Notes: generated by a model from the letters alone, not told the origin. Shown: positions 1-12,310, counted from the first letter of the stretch. The stretch is 64,000 nt of DNA from Anaeramoeba flamelloides (GCA_027625915.1 JANTQA010000008.1:12091001-12155000); one strand, 5' to 3'. Translations and numbers: made by a program.

Positions 1-85
1 ACAGAATAGAAGTTTTAAATTTATTAAGGAAATCTAAAAAAATAAAAAATAAATCTTAAAAAAGAAAATATTTCTATTTTTACAA

Positions 86-600
86 TTGATATACAAAAAT
101 TATTGGATTCTATTCATCATTCACTTTTCTTTCATTCAATTAAAAAATTATATAAAAAATGAAATAATAATAAAATTTTCTCCTAAGCTTATTATTCAGA
201 AGAAGAAATTGGTGTTTATCAGGGAGATAGTCTGTCTCCTTTGTTATTTGGATTTATTATCATTTTCTTCTAGATAAGATCAAATCATAAGTAAAACGTG
301 TTCAAATACTTGCTGATGACTTTATATTAATTATAAAAGTGTCACTAATATAAATAAATTATCAAGTTGAAATATATAATCATTATTATATATTTTGGAA
401 TGAATCCGAATAAGTTTAAAACTAAAAAAAACTACAAATACAATATATATATATCTTATGTATTTGGCTAGATAAACAAATTCATTGAAAATTTAATCTT
501 GAAAAAGTGAAAAACAAATTTCAAAAAATTAATCAATACTTTTCAACAAAAAAACTTTACCATTGGATTATATATATATTTATATATATATTATTTTGAA
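86..600 (+). mobile_element. LINE (non-LTR retrotransposon) reverse-transcriptase fragment
   Basis: This is a decayed piece of a non-LTR reverse transcriptase. Read in broken frames, it shows the classic motifs in the right order. A domain-A-like LDSIHHSLFF lies near 102-131, a domain-B-like GVYQGDSLSPLLFGF near 211-255, and a catalytic LADDFILI near 310-335. The region after the palm, with FGMNPNK, lies near 395-415. Stops and frame changes separate the parts, so it is a fossil. The post-palm part (about 370-540) is closely similar to the reverse complement of 18890-19070, so both belong to one family. A run of 13 G follows at about 601-613. Confidence 0.75.
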
Positions 601-613
601 GGGGGGGGGGGGG
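601..613 (+). repeat. Poly-G homopolymer run
   Basis: An uninterrupted run of about 13 G sits in otherwise AT-rich DNA, directly between the LINE fragment and the hairpin module. It is the only G homopolymer of this length that I noticed. It could be a real slippage tract or a sequencing artefact at a repeat junction. Confidence 0.8.
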
Positions 614-619
614 CGAATT

Positions 620-830
620 AATTTCCTCTTACAGCCGTGAGGTTTTTTTTAATTTGAGAAATGATGAGAAAATTTGATAACTTTTCTTTTCATTTCAAAA
701 ATTAAAAAAAAAACACCGTTGGGTTTTTCAGAATTCATAAAAATTGAGTAAAATCATAGATTTAACTCAATTATTTTAAATTTTGGAAAACATAAGCACT
801 CCATGGCACTCTTCGACACGATTTTTTATT
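620..830. repeat. Palindromic hairpin-module repeat, copy A
   Basis: Two adjacent imperfect palindromes. In the first, a T-rich arm (ttttttttaatttgagaaat) is answered by its complement near 690-712. In the second, centred near 757, gaattcataaaaattgagt is answered by actcaattattttaaatttt. A short unit with 'cactccatggcactc' follows. The same modules recur at 1140-1265, 18005-18420, 34220-34690, 39840-40480 and 40850-40980. Confidence 0.7.
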
Positions 831-1139
831 TATATTATTGTTATACAAATATATATATATATTAAAGTAGTTTTACAGGGAAAAATATTACTAATACCAG
901 AATCAATTGGAAAAAAAATTTTCAAAAATTCTAGATAAGAAACTATACAAAAAAGTTATTTTTAGAAAAAATACACAGAAACTCTTCAACATGACTAATC
1001 AAAATTACGAAATTTATTGCGCTTGTCGGGAATTTTTTATCAAAGCTCTTATGGTTAGAAAACTTTTGGTAATAAAGAAAAAATAATAAAAATAAAGTGA
1101 AAACAAAAAATCTTTAAAATAGTAAAAATATATATAAAT

Positions 1140-1265
1140 TTGGGCACCCAGTGCCTCACTCTGAGAGGTAGTGTCAAGTTTTTTTTTAAATTCAAAAGAA
1201 TTGAGCAAAATGAAAGATTTTACTCTATTCTTTTAAATTAAAAAAAACCTAACAACAGTAGAATA
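1140..1265. repeat. Palindromic hairpin-module repeat, copy B
   Basis: A short copy of the hairpin family. It has a 'cagtgcctcactctgagagg' unit followed by one palindrome in which ttcaaaagaattgagcaaaa pairs with ttttactctattcttttaaa. No open reading frame is associated with it. Confidence 0.6.
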
Positions 1266-3422
1266 CCATTTATTAATTACGGATTGTGGAATTTTTATCT
1301 ATAATCAATAATCTTTCTATAGGGTTTTTGCTCCTCCTTTTAGGATGTGGATAATTTTTAATTTGGCCATGTAAATGATATAATATTTTTTTACTTTAAT
1401 ATTTTAATTATTTTTCTTCTTCTCTTTTTTTTATTTGATAATTTTTCTTTAATTACTCCTTTCTCGAATAAATAAATAAAACGAAAAATATTACTTTTCA
1501 AATTTAACCAAATTCTCAATTTTTGCAAAATAGTCAATTCTATTGAAATATATTAGCGTTAGGTATTTAAAAATGATTTTTCAGCAAGACTAAGGTATGT
1601 TCGAGTAGGCTAGGGTCGTTTGGATGGTATCTTCGGGAATTTTGGTTCGTGTTTTGAAAAAAAAAAAAGAATTAATAGACCAATTAAACTTGTGATAACT
1701 TGTTTTAAGGGGTAAAATTTTTCCACTTAACTTTGGTGGTAAAAATTTTGTTTCTTTCTATTTTATTTTTTTTACATATATTTAGTTTTGATTATTTCAT
1801 CATTTTGGATTTTCTACAATTTAAGTAATAAAAGAATACGAATCCACAAAATAATCTTTTTGATTTTTCCTCCCACAATCATTAAAAATGATTAAAATCT
1901 TTTAACACCATGAAAATAATCAAGAAACTCTTCAAAAATACGAAAAAATTTCAAATTTGATCACATTTGAAATTCAATAATATCCCCGTTTTACATAGTC
2001 AACTAAACTCTTTTTCAGTCAAAGGTGCCCAATTTTATTGAAGAAATAGAACATATTCTATGAGTTTAATTCATTATTCTTCTCAAAATAAATTTTCAAT
2101 TTTTAAATCTGATCATTTTTTCTCATTTTAATCAAATTTAATTTGTATTCAAATGTTTGCTTTTTTTTTTTTTTTTAACAAATATGGGATAAAAAGAGGA
2201 AATGGAGACTCAATTGAAAAGTTGGGTAATCTAATTTTGTCTCTGGGTGAATTTAAACAAAGATTTGTCTTCAATGGTACCCATTTAACAACGAATTTCA
2301 ATGCCCTCAACAATTCAGTTGGAAGATAAAAAGATCATTTGAAGAGCAAGTTCTTCAAAGTATCATTAAAAAATAAGAAATTAGTTAATAAAGTATTTAT
2401 TTGGAAACTAGATCATGTTTGTCAAAAAACAAAAAAGGAAAGGGTTGTGGAAAACAGTACAATCTTACAATTATAGATTTTGCACATGTAAAATTTCCAA
2501 ATTCCGAAAAATTTGGAACTCTTAGAGTTCTTCTGGATCTCAGGAGATACAATTAATTGTAAAATAAAAAGATCAAAATTTACATTCAGCTTTCACAAAA
2601 AAATCACCAACCCAAGTATTAAAATAAGTCTCCATGGTCCCCAATTATAAATGGAAAAATTAATAATTTAAACTTAGTTTATGAAATAAAAATTTGAAAG
2701 TTTCTTGATTCAAAAATCGTTTTTGTGGAAAGCTGAATGAAAATTTTGTTTCATTTATTTTGCAACAAATAGTAAGAGTCACAATTCCACAATTTTTTGA
2801 CCTACACACCCTGTAGTGATTTATTTTTTTTTTTTTTGAATACTAATTAAATTGCTACAAAGAAGATTTTGTTTTAGTTTCCGAAAATTTATTTGATCAG
2901 ATGAGAAATTTGTTACAAGATACCATTGAGGTTGAGACAAAAAAACAAAAGTACAACACAGTTTGTTACATCTATTTTCAAAAAGCGACTTAAAATGATT
3001 GAATAAGACAGTTAACAGCAACGATTTTGGAAACTTTTGGTAAACAATTTTTTAAGGGACTAGTCTCTATTAATTTTTTTTTTGACCAATAACCAAATAA
3101 GGAATCCTTATTTTGAAATATGTTTAAAATTGAAAATAGACATGTTTTTTCAATGTTAGAACTTTTAGTTCTTGTTTTTTTAAAATTTTACAATTCTAGT
3201 CAAAAAAAGTGACTTTTAAAAATTTTTTTTTGAAAAAATATCTTTTAACGGATGAGAATTTTTTGATTAATTTTGGATTTAATTATTTTCTCAAAAATAA
3301 TATTTATTCTCATTTTTAAAAACGAAAAAATGATTTAAAACTGGTGAATATTTTCTCTTTCACTTCTGTTCATCCAACTTGACTCTATAAAGAACTCAAT
3401 TTGTTTTATCAATAATTACTTG
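1266..3422. other. Non-coding AT-rich interval with one dispersed repeat
   Basis: I see no coding exon here; the open frames are short and AT-driven. The part at about 2535-2780 is a diverged relative of about 28528-28760. Both contain 'aaaaagatcaaaattt', 'accaacccaag' and 'ggaaagctgaatgaaa' in the same order and orientation. A motif 'ttaagggactagt' near 3052 resembles the ends of the inverted-repeat element that starts at 3423. Confidence 0.6.
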
Positions 3423-4106
3423 TTAAGGGTCTAGTCATTTACCATGAAAAGGCACCATACTCAAGGGGTGGCCTGAGACCAAAAATGGTATTGTGAAATA
3501 GGTCTTCTTTTGGTTGACAAAATTCAAATAACAAAAAAAAAATTCCATAGGATCTCTTTGACAAAAAATTAAACGAAGAAAAAGAGTTCTCAATTTCAAA
3601 AAATCAAAATATAAAAAAAAAATTCATCTTTTCTCATTTTCTTTTTCAAAAGAGGTTAAATTTCTTTAATTTAAAACAAATTGCTTTCTTGTATTTCGAA
3701 ATCAATTTTATTCGATTTAGTCCGATTTGTGGTTATTTTAAAACCCTCTAAATTTGACCAAGTAAGTATTAGGTAATAGTCTTTCAATAAAAATAACTCA
3801 TTTAAAAAAAGAAAAAAAAGAAAAAAAAAGTCACCAAGATCTCAAAAAGCGCCAAAGAGCGACACTTCAAAACTGACATAGTTGTTTTCAGAATTGTAAT
3901 TCACAACCATTCTAATTGAAAATTGAGTGTCGCTCCTTGGAGCTTTTTTCTAAAAATGTCCTCATTTTTGGTTGTTGATTTTTGGAGATCGATCGTACAT
4001 CATAGGTTGGTTGGTTTTTGATTGGTGTTAGGTCCTCAGAAAAATTACTAAAAAGTTTTTTTCCATTTCAGAATAAAAAATTTCACCAAAATGACTCGAC
4101 CCTTAA
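3423..4106. mobile_element. TIR element beginning TTAAGGGTC, copy 1
   Basis: The two ends are inverted repeats: ttaagggtctagtcattt at 3423-3440 matches the complement of aaatgactcgacccttaa at 4089-4106 with one mismatch. Inside, a second stem pairs agcgccaaagagcgacact (about 3847-3865) with agtgtcgctccttggagct (about 3926-3944). A diverged copy occupies about 27817-28514. There is no transposase reading frame, so it is probably a non-autonomous DNA element of about 684 bp. Confidence 0.6.
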
Positions 4107-4641
4107 AAAAATAGTTCTTTTTCTTTTCTTTGATTTTTTTTGACTCTGACAAAAACTTTTGGAATGATAATTTGTGAACATTTAAAAAAACTTCAAATTC
4201 AACAAAAACAAAAGAGTGTAAACTCAAAAAGTAGATTCATGAAAAAAAAGAATAGTACAAGAAAAGAAAGAAAATATTTTATAAAGAGTAAAGCATATAT
4301 TCTATATTTTTTTCGAATCAAACTGTTTTTTCATGCAAATCGAAAAAAACCTTTTCAGGTTTATTTTTCAAAATATTTTTTGTAGACCTTCCACAAACAT
4401 AACAAGGTTTTGCTTTCTTGCTTATATATTTTTTTATTTTTTGTATTTTTGCGAAAAGTTGAAAAAAAGTAACTTTCAAAAAAGTGAAAAAAATAGAAAA
4501 ATTATTTATTTCTATAAAAACAATAACTAAATTTAATGAATGTAATTTAGCAAGATTTCATTACTATACTAAGAAGTTTTTCACTTTGATTTCAAATCTA
4601 AGTAATTGGCAAAAAAAATTCTAAATCTCTATTAAATTTAC

Positions 4642-5437
4642 CTAAAAAAATTTAATATAGACTATTCCCTTAAAACAGATTTCCAAACCTTTGAAAAATT
4701 TTTTCCTATTTGTGAATAAGAGATTTATGTGAAAATTTTTGAGGTGAACCAAGCCTAAATTTATGGTTTTGAGTCCAACACAAAAAATAGTTTTGGAGCA
4801 ACTAACAGCCTGAATTTCAAAATAATCAAAAAAATATGAAAGGCTTGCTTGTTGGCTTTTTGGATCTGTGAGAAAAAAAAATAAAGAAAAAAATAAAAAA
4901 GACTTTACCAGAATTATAGCCGTTTCCATAAAGCTCACCGTTTTCACATAAAAAGTAATTTGACCACCCAACCATTGTAATTGATTGCACTTTTCGATTA
5001 TTTTTTTCATCATTAAAGAAAGGAACAGGCCTGATTTGTTTCCAGGAACTGTTGTCTGGATCATTCAAGGGGATTTCGCAATGAGAACTTTTACTTATAG
5101 ACGCAAGCGAAAATACTTTACCAGACTGAGTTAAGATTAAATAAGTTTCATAGCCAGAGTGGATGTCTTTGATTTCTTCGTTGTCCAATGTGTAACTGTT
5201 TTTTTCTTGGTTTTGTTGGTAAAATTCTAATGTGTTGTTTTCTTTCCACACCAAGCAGTTTTGGCTGTTGCCAGCTACAATTTTTCTCACTGTTTCTGGG
5301 TTTTTGATTTTGGTGACCTTGTGGACATTGGGTCTCTTGGTCTCTTTGTTTTCTTTGTTTTCAGATGAATAAAGAAATTGAAATTTTGACTCTGTATCAA
5401 TGCAATATATGTTTGAGTATCTTTGAGGGTCGTTCAT
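4642..5437 (-). CDS. RCC1-like repeat protein, short and possibly truncated
   Basis: Exon 1 runs 5437-4909 from ATG (MNDPQRYSN...). A 43-nt GT-AG intron (4908-4866) follows, with a pyrimidine-rich acceptor, and exon 2 runs 4865-4642 to TAG. The phases agree (1 then 2), giving about 250 residues. Exon 1 carries features of RCC1-type beta-propeller repeats, with glycine turns and a closing SNYFLCENGELYGNGYNSG near the exon end. That is the usual 'G-x-LY-x-x-G-x-N' blade signature of RCC1 repeat proteins. Full RCC1 propellers need seven blades. Only about two or three can be seen, and the exon 2 translation (IQAVSCSKTIFCVG) fits a blade only loosely. A further 5' exon is possible, because an acceptor (tttacag) lies at about 5469-5463. 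The gene may be truncated or a pseudogene, and no binding partner can be inferred. Confidence 0.5.
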
Positions 5438-6502
5438 TCTTTGAAAAGTTTTTTGAGGGTCTGTAAAAAAAAACAAAATTTGGTTTACAGTTCGAAGTGA
5501 AAAAATGGAAAACAGAAAAAAAACTGTGTTGGTAAATTGATGGCGTTTTGATGGAAAAATTTATTAGCACAATATTCTAAATAAAATCGCTATATAATGA
5601 AAAAATCGACAGCTGACTCAATTTATCTCAAAAAATCATAAATTCGCGATAAAATATAAAAAAGGCGAAAAAAAGAACAATTATTTTTTTGAAATAACCT
5701 TAAAAAAATCTCTTGACTTTTACAAAAGCCTTGAGAATTTAACAACACCTTTAACCTTTAAAACTGTTAGAAAGAGTTTGAAAGGGATACAAAATTGCTT
5801 CAAATGTCCGAAAGTTTTGAAAGACAGAAAACTTTTAGAAAGGGAATGAGTTTGGTTTGTTGTGGAAAAAAATTTTATTCTTTTCATTTTTTTTTTTTAA
5901 CAAAAAAGAAAAGAATCAAACAAATTTTATGATCAAACTAAGAATTACCCATTTCAACAATATAATTGAATATAGGATAGATTTATTTTCTTAAAAAGGA
6001 GTTGTTGAATTCACATTTTTAAATACAAAAAAGAATAAAGAGTAGTTTTCCTATTTGTGATCGGTCAAACAAAAACCTCTAAGCTCTAATTGTGTTTTCT
6101 GTACAATACTAAGATATGAGAAGAAGAAGAATAAAAATAACCAAAAAAAAATCTTAATAAATGCTGATAGATGGAGTTAGATTGTTGTGATGGATTTTGA
6201 AAAGTTATCCTAACTCCTTTTAGCTTTCTGAGAAAATCGAAAATATTCAAAGTCAAAAATATATTCTTTAAAGAATGGGTGAAGGGTTGGTTGTTTTAGA
6301 AGCTCTTTTATTCAACACAATTTACAACATCACAGTGTCGAAAGAGAAAATTTTTCTTTCTCTAGAGTTATTATATTGTTGTTGATCTTAAGGGATCATT
6401 ACGCTTGTCAACCAAATAAAATGAAAATACAATTAAAACTCTTGATCTGATCTTTGATTGAATCAAGTATCTTTTTTGTTGTTTTTTCAAAGAATGACCT
6501 TT
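5438..6502. other. Non-coding AT-rich interval
   Basis: I see no gene or clear repeat in this stretch. It would hold the promoter of the minus-strand RCC1-like gene, but no recognisable element stands out in the AT-rich background. Confidence 0.5.
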
Positions 6503-7046
6503 TTAAGGTTTACAATCGCTGAAATTTGAAAAAAGATTATCTTGTGTTGGGGAGAGTGACTTGTTAATTTGGTTCTTAGCTGATCGATCTTGGATTTGGT
6601 ATGGGTTTTATAAGTGGTTCAAAAAGGCAATTTTTGACAATTTATTTTTTAATTTTTCCGAAATCCGAATTGAAGAGTGTAAGATTAATAGATTGATAGG
6701 TTTTGAAGAATAAATTTTGATTTTTGGGTTGTAGAATAAAATCTTCATTTAATTTTTTGTCAAAAAACTGAATGAAAAATAATTGTTTTTAACAATCCCA
6801 AATACAACCAAACCTAACTAAAAATTTCAATCAACAATCCATAAATCACATTTTTGATAACTTTTCTTCCTAACTCGTCCTCTTAAACTCATAAATTCGG
6901 GATTTCAATAAAAAACAAATTCATGTTTGAAACACAATTAAAACCCATACCAAATCCAAGATCGATCAGCAAAGAACCAAATTAACAAGTCACTATCCCC
7001 AACACAAGATAATTTTTTTTCATATTTCAGGGATTGTAAACCTTAA
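6503..7046. mobile_element. Fold-back element with 108-bp inverted arms
   Basis: The left arm (6503-6610) and right arm (6939-7046) are inverted copies of each other, 108 nt each with about 5 mismatches (about 95% identity). They share uncommon strings such as 'tgatcgatcttggatttgg' and 'tatcttgtgttgggga'. The roughly 330-nt spacer has no gene. Arms this similar in a genome where other repeats have drifted strongly suggest a young fold-back or MITE-like element, or one kept similar by gene conversion. Confidence 0.8.
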
Positions 7047-8480
7047 GCCTAATCGGTTTTTTGATCAAAAAAATTCTTTTTAAAAATATTCCTTAATTAG
7101 CCTAAAACCACCAACTCTTATATCTCCATTTAATTTTTGGCCACGCTATCTTGGCATTTATCACGACATTTTTACATATATCGTGATTTGTGATATTATC
7201 ACATTATTTTTGAGAATCTCATAATTTGTCATATTATTGCAATATTATTGATTATCGCGATTTGATAGAAATTATCACGATTTTTGTAAGGTTGTCTTGA
7301 ATTAAAAGAGATATCATCGAATAATCTATTAATTTAAGGGGGTTGGCAGATTTGACAAATTTTTGGTAAATTAGTTTCTGAATAGCGAAATCGTTGAAAA
7401 TTTTTTCTTTTACTTAATGAGTGTTTGAATAAAAAAGGAAGTAGAAATATATATTAGTGTAATATATTTTGTACCAATTAAAAAAATGAAGAGTAATTAA
7501 AAAAATCTTGATAGAAGACTATTGTCCATGTTTCAGAATAAGATTGGAGCTTTTTTTGTCTTCTAAAATATATTCCAAAAATTTAGACACAGTTTAAACA
7601 GTCAAAAGAATTGCAATACTAAACTTTAAATACAATATGGAAAGAATTTTGATTTTACACACTCTATTTTTGATTTTTTGTATTTTTTGTTTTGTTTTTA
7701 TTTCCTTTTTTGAAATCTGTTTGGTTCGATCTGGATTTTTTTTTGATGGTTGATAGAAGGTTAGTGTTGAGTTTGTTAAATAGAAAAAACTACATATATT
7801 TTCTTGATGGTCTCTTTTCATATGATTGATCAACAATTGTTGGTGAAATTTCAACAAATTTACCAATACATTTTTTGTTCAGATCGTTTCATTATTTCGG
7901 ACACACCAGTTTTTTTTTTTGAGTTTTATATTTTTTTTCTTTTATTTGGGTGAAAATGATTACTTATTAAAACAAAAATACTGGGTATCTTAAGTGTGAT
8001 TTTATAATACATTTGGAAAATAAAATAAATTGATTTTTATTTTTACTATTTTTGATTTTGGGAGTGTCAAAATTTTGGGAATTGGGTTTTGTTCCAATAT
8101 ATTCAATTTGTTACTACCCAGTGGTATACTAAGTTCAAATCGATTTTGAAAGTAAAATCCTTGAAGTTTTAAGTTGATACCAAATTAGAAATGAAATTTA
8201 TTGAAACTTTTTTGTAAATATCTCTTCGATTTCTTTCAATCTTATATAATTTTTTGATGATAAAATTTTTTATTAAAATGATTAAATGTATTTTTGGAGA
8301 AAAATCTTCCTATTTAATCCTTTATTTTTAAAAATTCTTTTTTAAGGATATAACTTTAAGAAATCAATCTTATATTTAATTACCTTTATTGTTAGTTTCT
8401 TTGATTGATTGATGACCATGTCTTCTTTTTAATTGAATACTTTATTTATTTTAAAAAGGGGGTGAATCCTTTCTATATGT
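7047..8480. repeat. Non-coding interval with diverged dispersed repeats
   Basis: The part at about 7670-8090 is weakly but collinearly similar to about 28870-29720. Both have a 'gatggttgatagaagg'-like string, then 'gtgattt(a)ata', then 'tttttgattttgggagtgtc' with variations. The part at about 8225-8415 is the same ~180-bp repeat as 41935-42115 (+) and 12385-12560 (reverse orientation). No exon is recognisable. Confidence 0.5.
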
Positions 8481-11026
8481 GTTATTTATACAACCGTAAA
8501 GTATAAGAATTCAAAACCCATTAAGAATAAATGATAATAAAACATTTATTTCTCTATCTTATCTATAATATTTGATATAATTATGTTTTCTTTACTTGAT
8601 TTTATTTTTAATTCTTCATAACAAAATTTTTATCTGATAAATTTTTTACAAACAAATAACTTTCAATTTTCAATTGAAATTTTTTAATTAAATTTCTATT
8701 TCAATTTCTGTTTTATTACGACTAATTCTAGTTTTAGTTCAGAAAATTAGTTATTTTTTTGGATTCTTTTGAGAAAAAATGAATTGTATTAATAATGTTT
8801 GATTTGAAAACAATTTATATTATCAATTTAATCGTTAAAACAATATATTTTCGATGTTGTTTGAAATTTTTTAAGCTTTATTTTCTCTTTTTCTTTTATT
8901 TTAAGTTGAATTTTTTGGAACTGCTTTTTGATTCCGAAATTTCAACACCTTTATTTTAATTTTAAAACAGGATTCTTTATTTTGGGTATGTTTGATAAAA
9001 ATTATTTAAAAAAGAATCTTGATTGAAAATTTGTAAAAAAAATGTTTTGTAAAAATAATAAATAGTAATGGGACAAGTATTTCAAGGCTATAAATTGTTT
9101 TTATTCACACAAATTAAGAAGAAAAAAAAAATCTTTAAAAATAAGCTTTGCTCGATTTGTTTTTTTGTATTCTAGATTACAACAAATTTATCTGGAAAAA
9201 TGATCTTTGTTTTTTTGTGTTAAAAAGAGAATATTTATTTCAAATGCACTCCTTTTCTAGTATATTTTTTGGTTTTACCATTTGAGTAATTTCACTCATT
9301 CATATAAACACATTTCTTGATCCAAAACCAAATTTAATAAAACCAAAATGTTATCAAAAACAAATGTTCAAAAAATTGAAAAATTTGTAAATTGTCGCTT
9401 TATTAATTTTTTTTCTTTCTAGGGAGATAATATTAAATGGGATTTTTTTTTTCAAGTTTTTGCCATATTGTGTGTCATTTAAAACATCTTTTTTCAAAGG
9501 GAAATCCCATTGTCAGAATACTTAATAATGATAAATTTTAGCTACTTCCTTAGGTAACTGGTAAAATTTGAGTTCTAATATTTTATCGCTGCCTTTTATG
9601 ACGAACTGGTTCCAAAAAATAATGGATTGACTTGAGTTGGAAATTCAAAAGATTAACTATTTTCATACGAAGAAGAAACAATTTTTTGATCAACAATTGT
9701 AGAAATTTTCACACATAATCATGATTTTAATTGTCTTTTGTCAAAGTATTAATAATATACAATTCAAATTTCATCCCTTTATTTTGTTTTCAGTATTTGC
9801 AGATCTGTTATTGAAGAAATCAAATAATTTTTTTTTTTTTAAGAAAAATGATAGATTTTTTTTTTTTTTTTTTGTTCTAATGTTAGAGAAAGTCAGTTAG
9901 TGCATTATAAACAAATATCGGGTTATTTTATATGACTGTTATATATTAGTATGATCAAGAAACTTAGAATAGACAAAGAGTCAACGTGATATGGTTTTTT
10001 TTTGAATGGCTATGAGATAAAAAAAGAAATTTGGTAAATAAATAGCAATTAACTCTGATTATTTGATAAAAAAATCAATAATTCAGAAAAAATAGGAAAA
10101 GTGCAAATAAATGTCATTAATAAAATTAAGCAGCATTTTTTTTTGATTAATAATTTTCGAAATCTAGCCTTATAACTGAATTCAATTATCACTGAGATTA
10201 ATTGTTTTAGAATAAAAACACTCATAACTTTTGAATATCGAAAATATTTTTTGAAATTACTGTGAACTATTTTATTTTTTTAGAAAAATTGGGGTTGAGA
10301 AATTTTTGAAATCAAAGAATAAGTTAATGTATTAAATTAGAATAATTACCTAGAGAGTTTATCTTTTTTAAAGAATTTTTTTTTAATTGTACCATTTAAA
10401 AATAAAAAAAATATTTAAATATCAAATTAGTACCTTTTTTGAAAATAAAATTCCCATAATTTAAAATGTATTTTTGTAAATGAGTTAAAACAAGATATTG
10501 TATCTAAAAATACACATAATTTCAACTTTGAATTCAATGATTTTGACAAAAAAAGTTTTCAAGAAAAAGTTCAATTGAAACTTTTATTTATTTTTATTTT
10601 TTCATTTAGTTTTTTTATAATTTTTTAATGGAAGGTATTTGATCAATTTTCCATTTTTAGTGTTTTTGGGGTCCTAGGGACATTTTTTCAAAAATGAAAA
10701 ATTTTGAACAAATTTCTATTCCTAATTCAAATCCCACAAAAATTATTTGTTCATTTACTTTCAAAATTGATTTGGCCGGTGGTTTATTGTTTAATTCTGA
10801 ATTGGTTGGTGAATTAGATGTTTAATTAGACCAATTAGAAGAAAAGGGTAACTTTTTTCGTTTGAAGTACTATTTTTATGATATGGGTATTGGTTTTTTC
10901 GTCATTTACTTTGTTACATCAACTTTAGGTAGTATTTTTACTATTCACTTTATACAGATATTTCAACGTTTGAACCCAAAGATAATATTCACTCATTAAC
11001 AAGATACTTCAAAATTTGACCTGGTA
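8481..11026. other. Non-coding AT-rich interval
   Basis: No gene, RNA or convincing repeat is visible. The open frames are short and the sequence is dominated by A/T homopolymers. Confidence 0.5.

Positions 11027-11106
<80 letters not shown>
11027..11106 (+). repeat. Compound (AT)n(GT)n microsatellite
   Basis: About 17 AT units run straight into about 23 GT units and end in 'gtacaccc'. This is a simple-sequence repeat, likely to be length-variable. No adjoining gene is affected. Confidence 0.95.
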
Positions 11107-11108
<2 letters not shown>

Positions 11109-11439
11109 ACCCATACACATCCAAACCTTAAAGAACTAATAATCTTATTATTTTTCCCCAGTGGTTATAGATTCCCTATTGTATAAGAAAAAAATTAAAT
11201 TTGATAAAAAATTCATTTTTCAACCTTGAAGAAATATGTTAACATTTTTAAAAGAATTCATATTTCCCAAGAAATTTTCATTTAAAAATATCTAATCCTT
11301 TTCTTTTATATTTAATAAATAAAAAATAAATATAAATATTTGCAAAACTATTTTATTTATTATAAAATACCACTTTTAATAATTTCAAATAGTCAATATA
11401 TAGAAAAAAAATTCACATTTTATCTTATTTTAAAAATAC

Positions 11440-12310
11440 AAGCAAAATAAATCAAATATTAAATCCTTGAAGATTGTAAAAAAAATTATTGTTTATTTTT
11501 TTCACAAATATTTATTAAATTTCTTAAAATTTAAAAGGATTAAGTAATATTCTTTTTCAAATATTCAGAGTATAAAAAAGGGACATTTAGTTAATATTTT
11601 AATATATTTTTGATATTGTTTATTTTTTTTTTATTATTGATAAACCTTAATTTGAATTAATTTTATTTGTTCGAAAATATTTACGAGTTTTCGTTAATAA
11701 CAATTAAAATAGATTGATTCTTTTAATCTTTTAGGATAATAAAACTGTTGGAATAATTAATAATATTTATTTAATTATTGATAAAAAAATTAACCCAATT
11801 GACCAGATATTTCTTTTGGATATAAGTCGAGTTTTCCAGGTTTGAAAAAAAGAATTTTTATTAAATTTTTAATTTAATAGTTTGATTATTTTACTCTGAT
11901 TTTTTGTTCAACAAACTGAAAAAATTGATTCGATCTGTTCTTTGAAATAAACAAATTATTTTTTTTTTCAGGTTTAAATGAAATATTCAATTTTTTTGAA
12001 ATTATATTGATTTTTTATACAGAGCTATTTTAATACCGGGTGGTTTTATTTTTAAAAGTGTATTTTTGTATACTTGCTTCATAGACGATACAATTTCTTT
12101 CTTCATTCCAAAGAAAAAAATTTTTTTGAAATAATTCAAAAATATGTTTGGATTTTGAAATTTTCAAAAATGTGAGAAAAATGGATTCAAACTTTTAAAC
12201 AATAACTCATTTCTGAAAATAACTTTAAAACTGAGTTTGGTCTTATATTATTCATATTTTTACCTTGGTTTTTCAATTTAAAGATTCTGTAAAATTATTT
12301 TGAATTTATA
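11440..12310. repeat. Dispersed ~870-bp repeat, copy 1
   Basis: Collinear over its length with about 24800-25660 in the same orientation. Shared strings include 'aatcaaatatt...atccttgaagat', 'tttcaaatat.cagagtataaa', 'gttgaattttccaggtttt' and 'aaaatggatcag/tc' followed by 'aataattcatttctgaaaat'. Neither copy has a reading frame and many small indels separate them, so this is an old non-coding repeat of unknown class. Confidence 0.65.

Noticed and set aside
4140-4530. Two overlapping plus-strand frames of 65-81 residues
   Set aside because: Lys/Phe-rich, no motifs, immediately downstream of a TIR element; treated as random.
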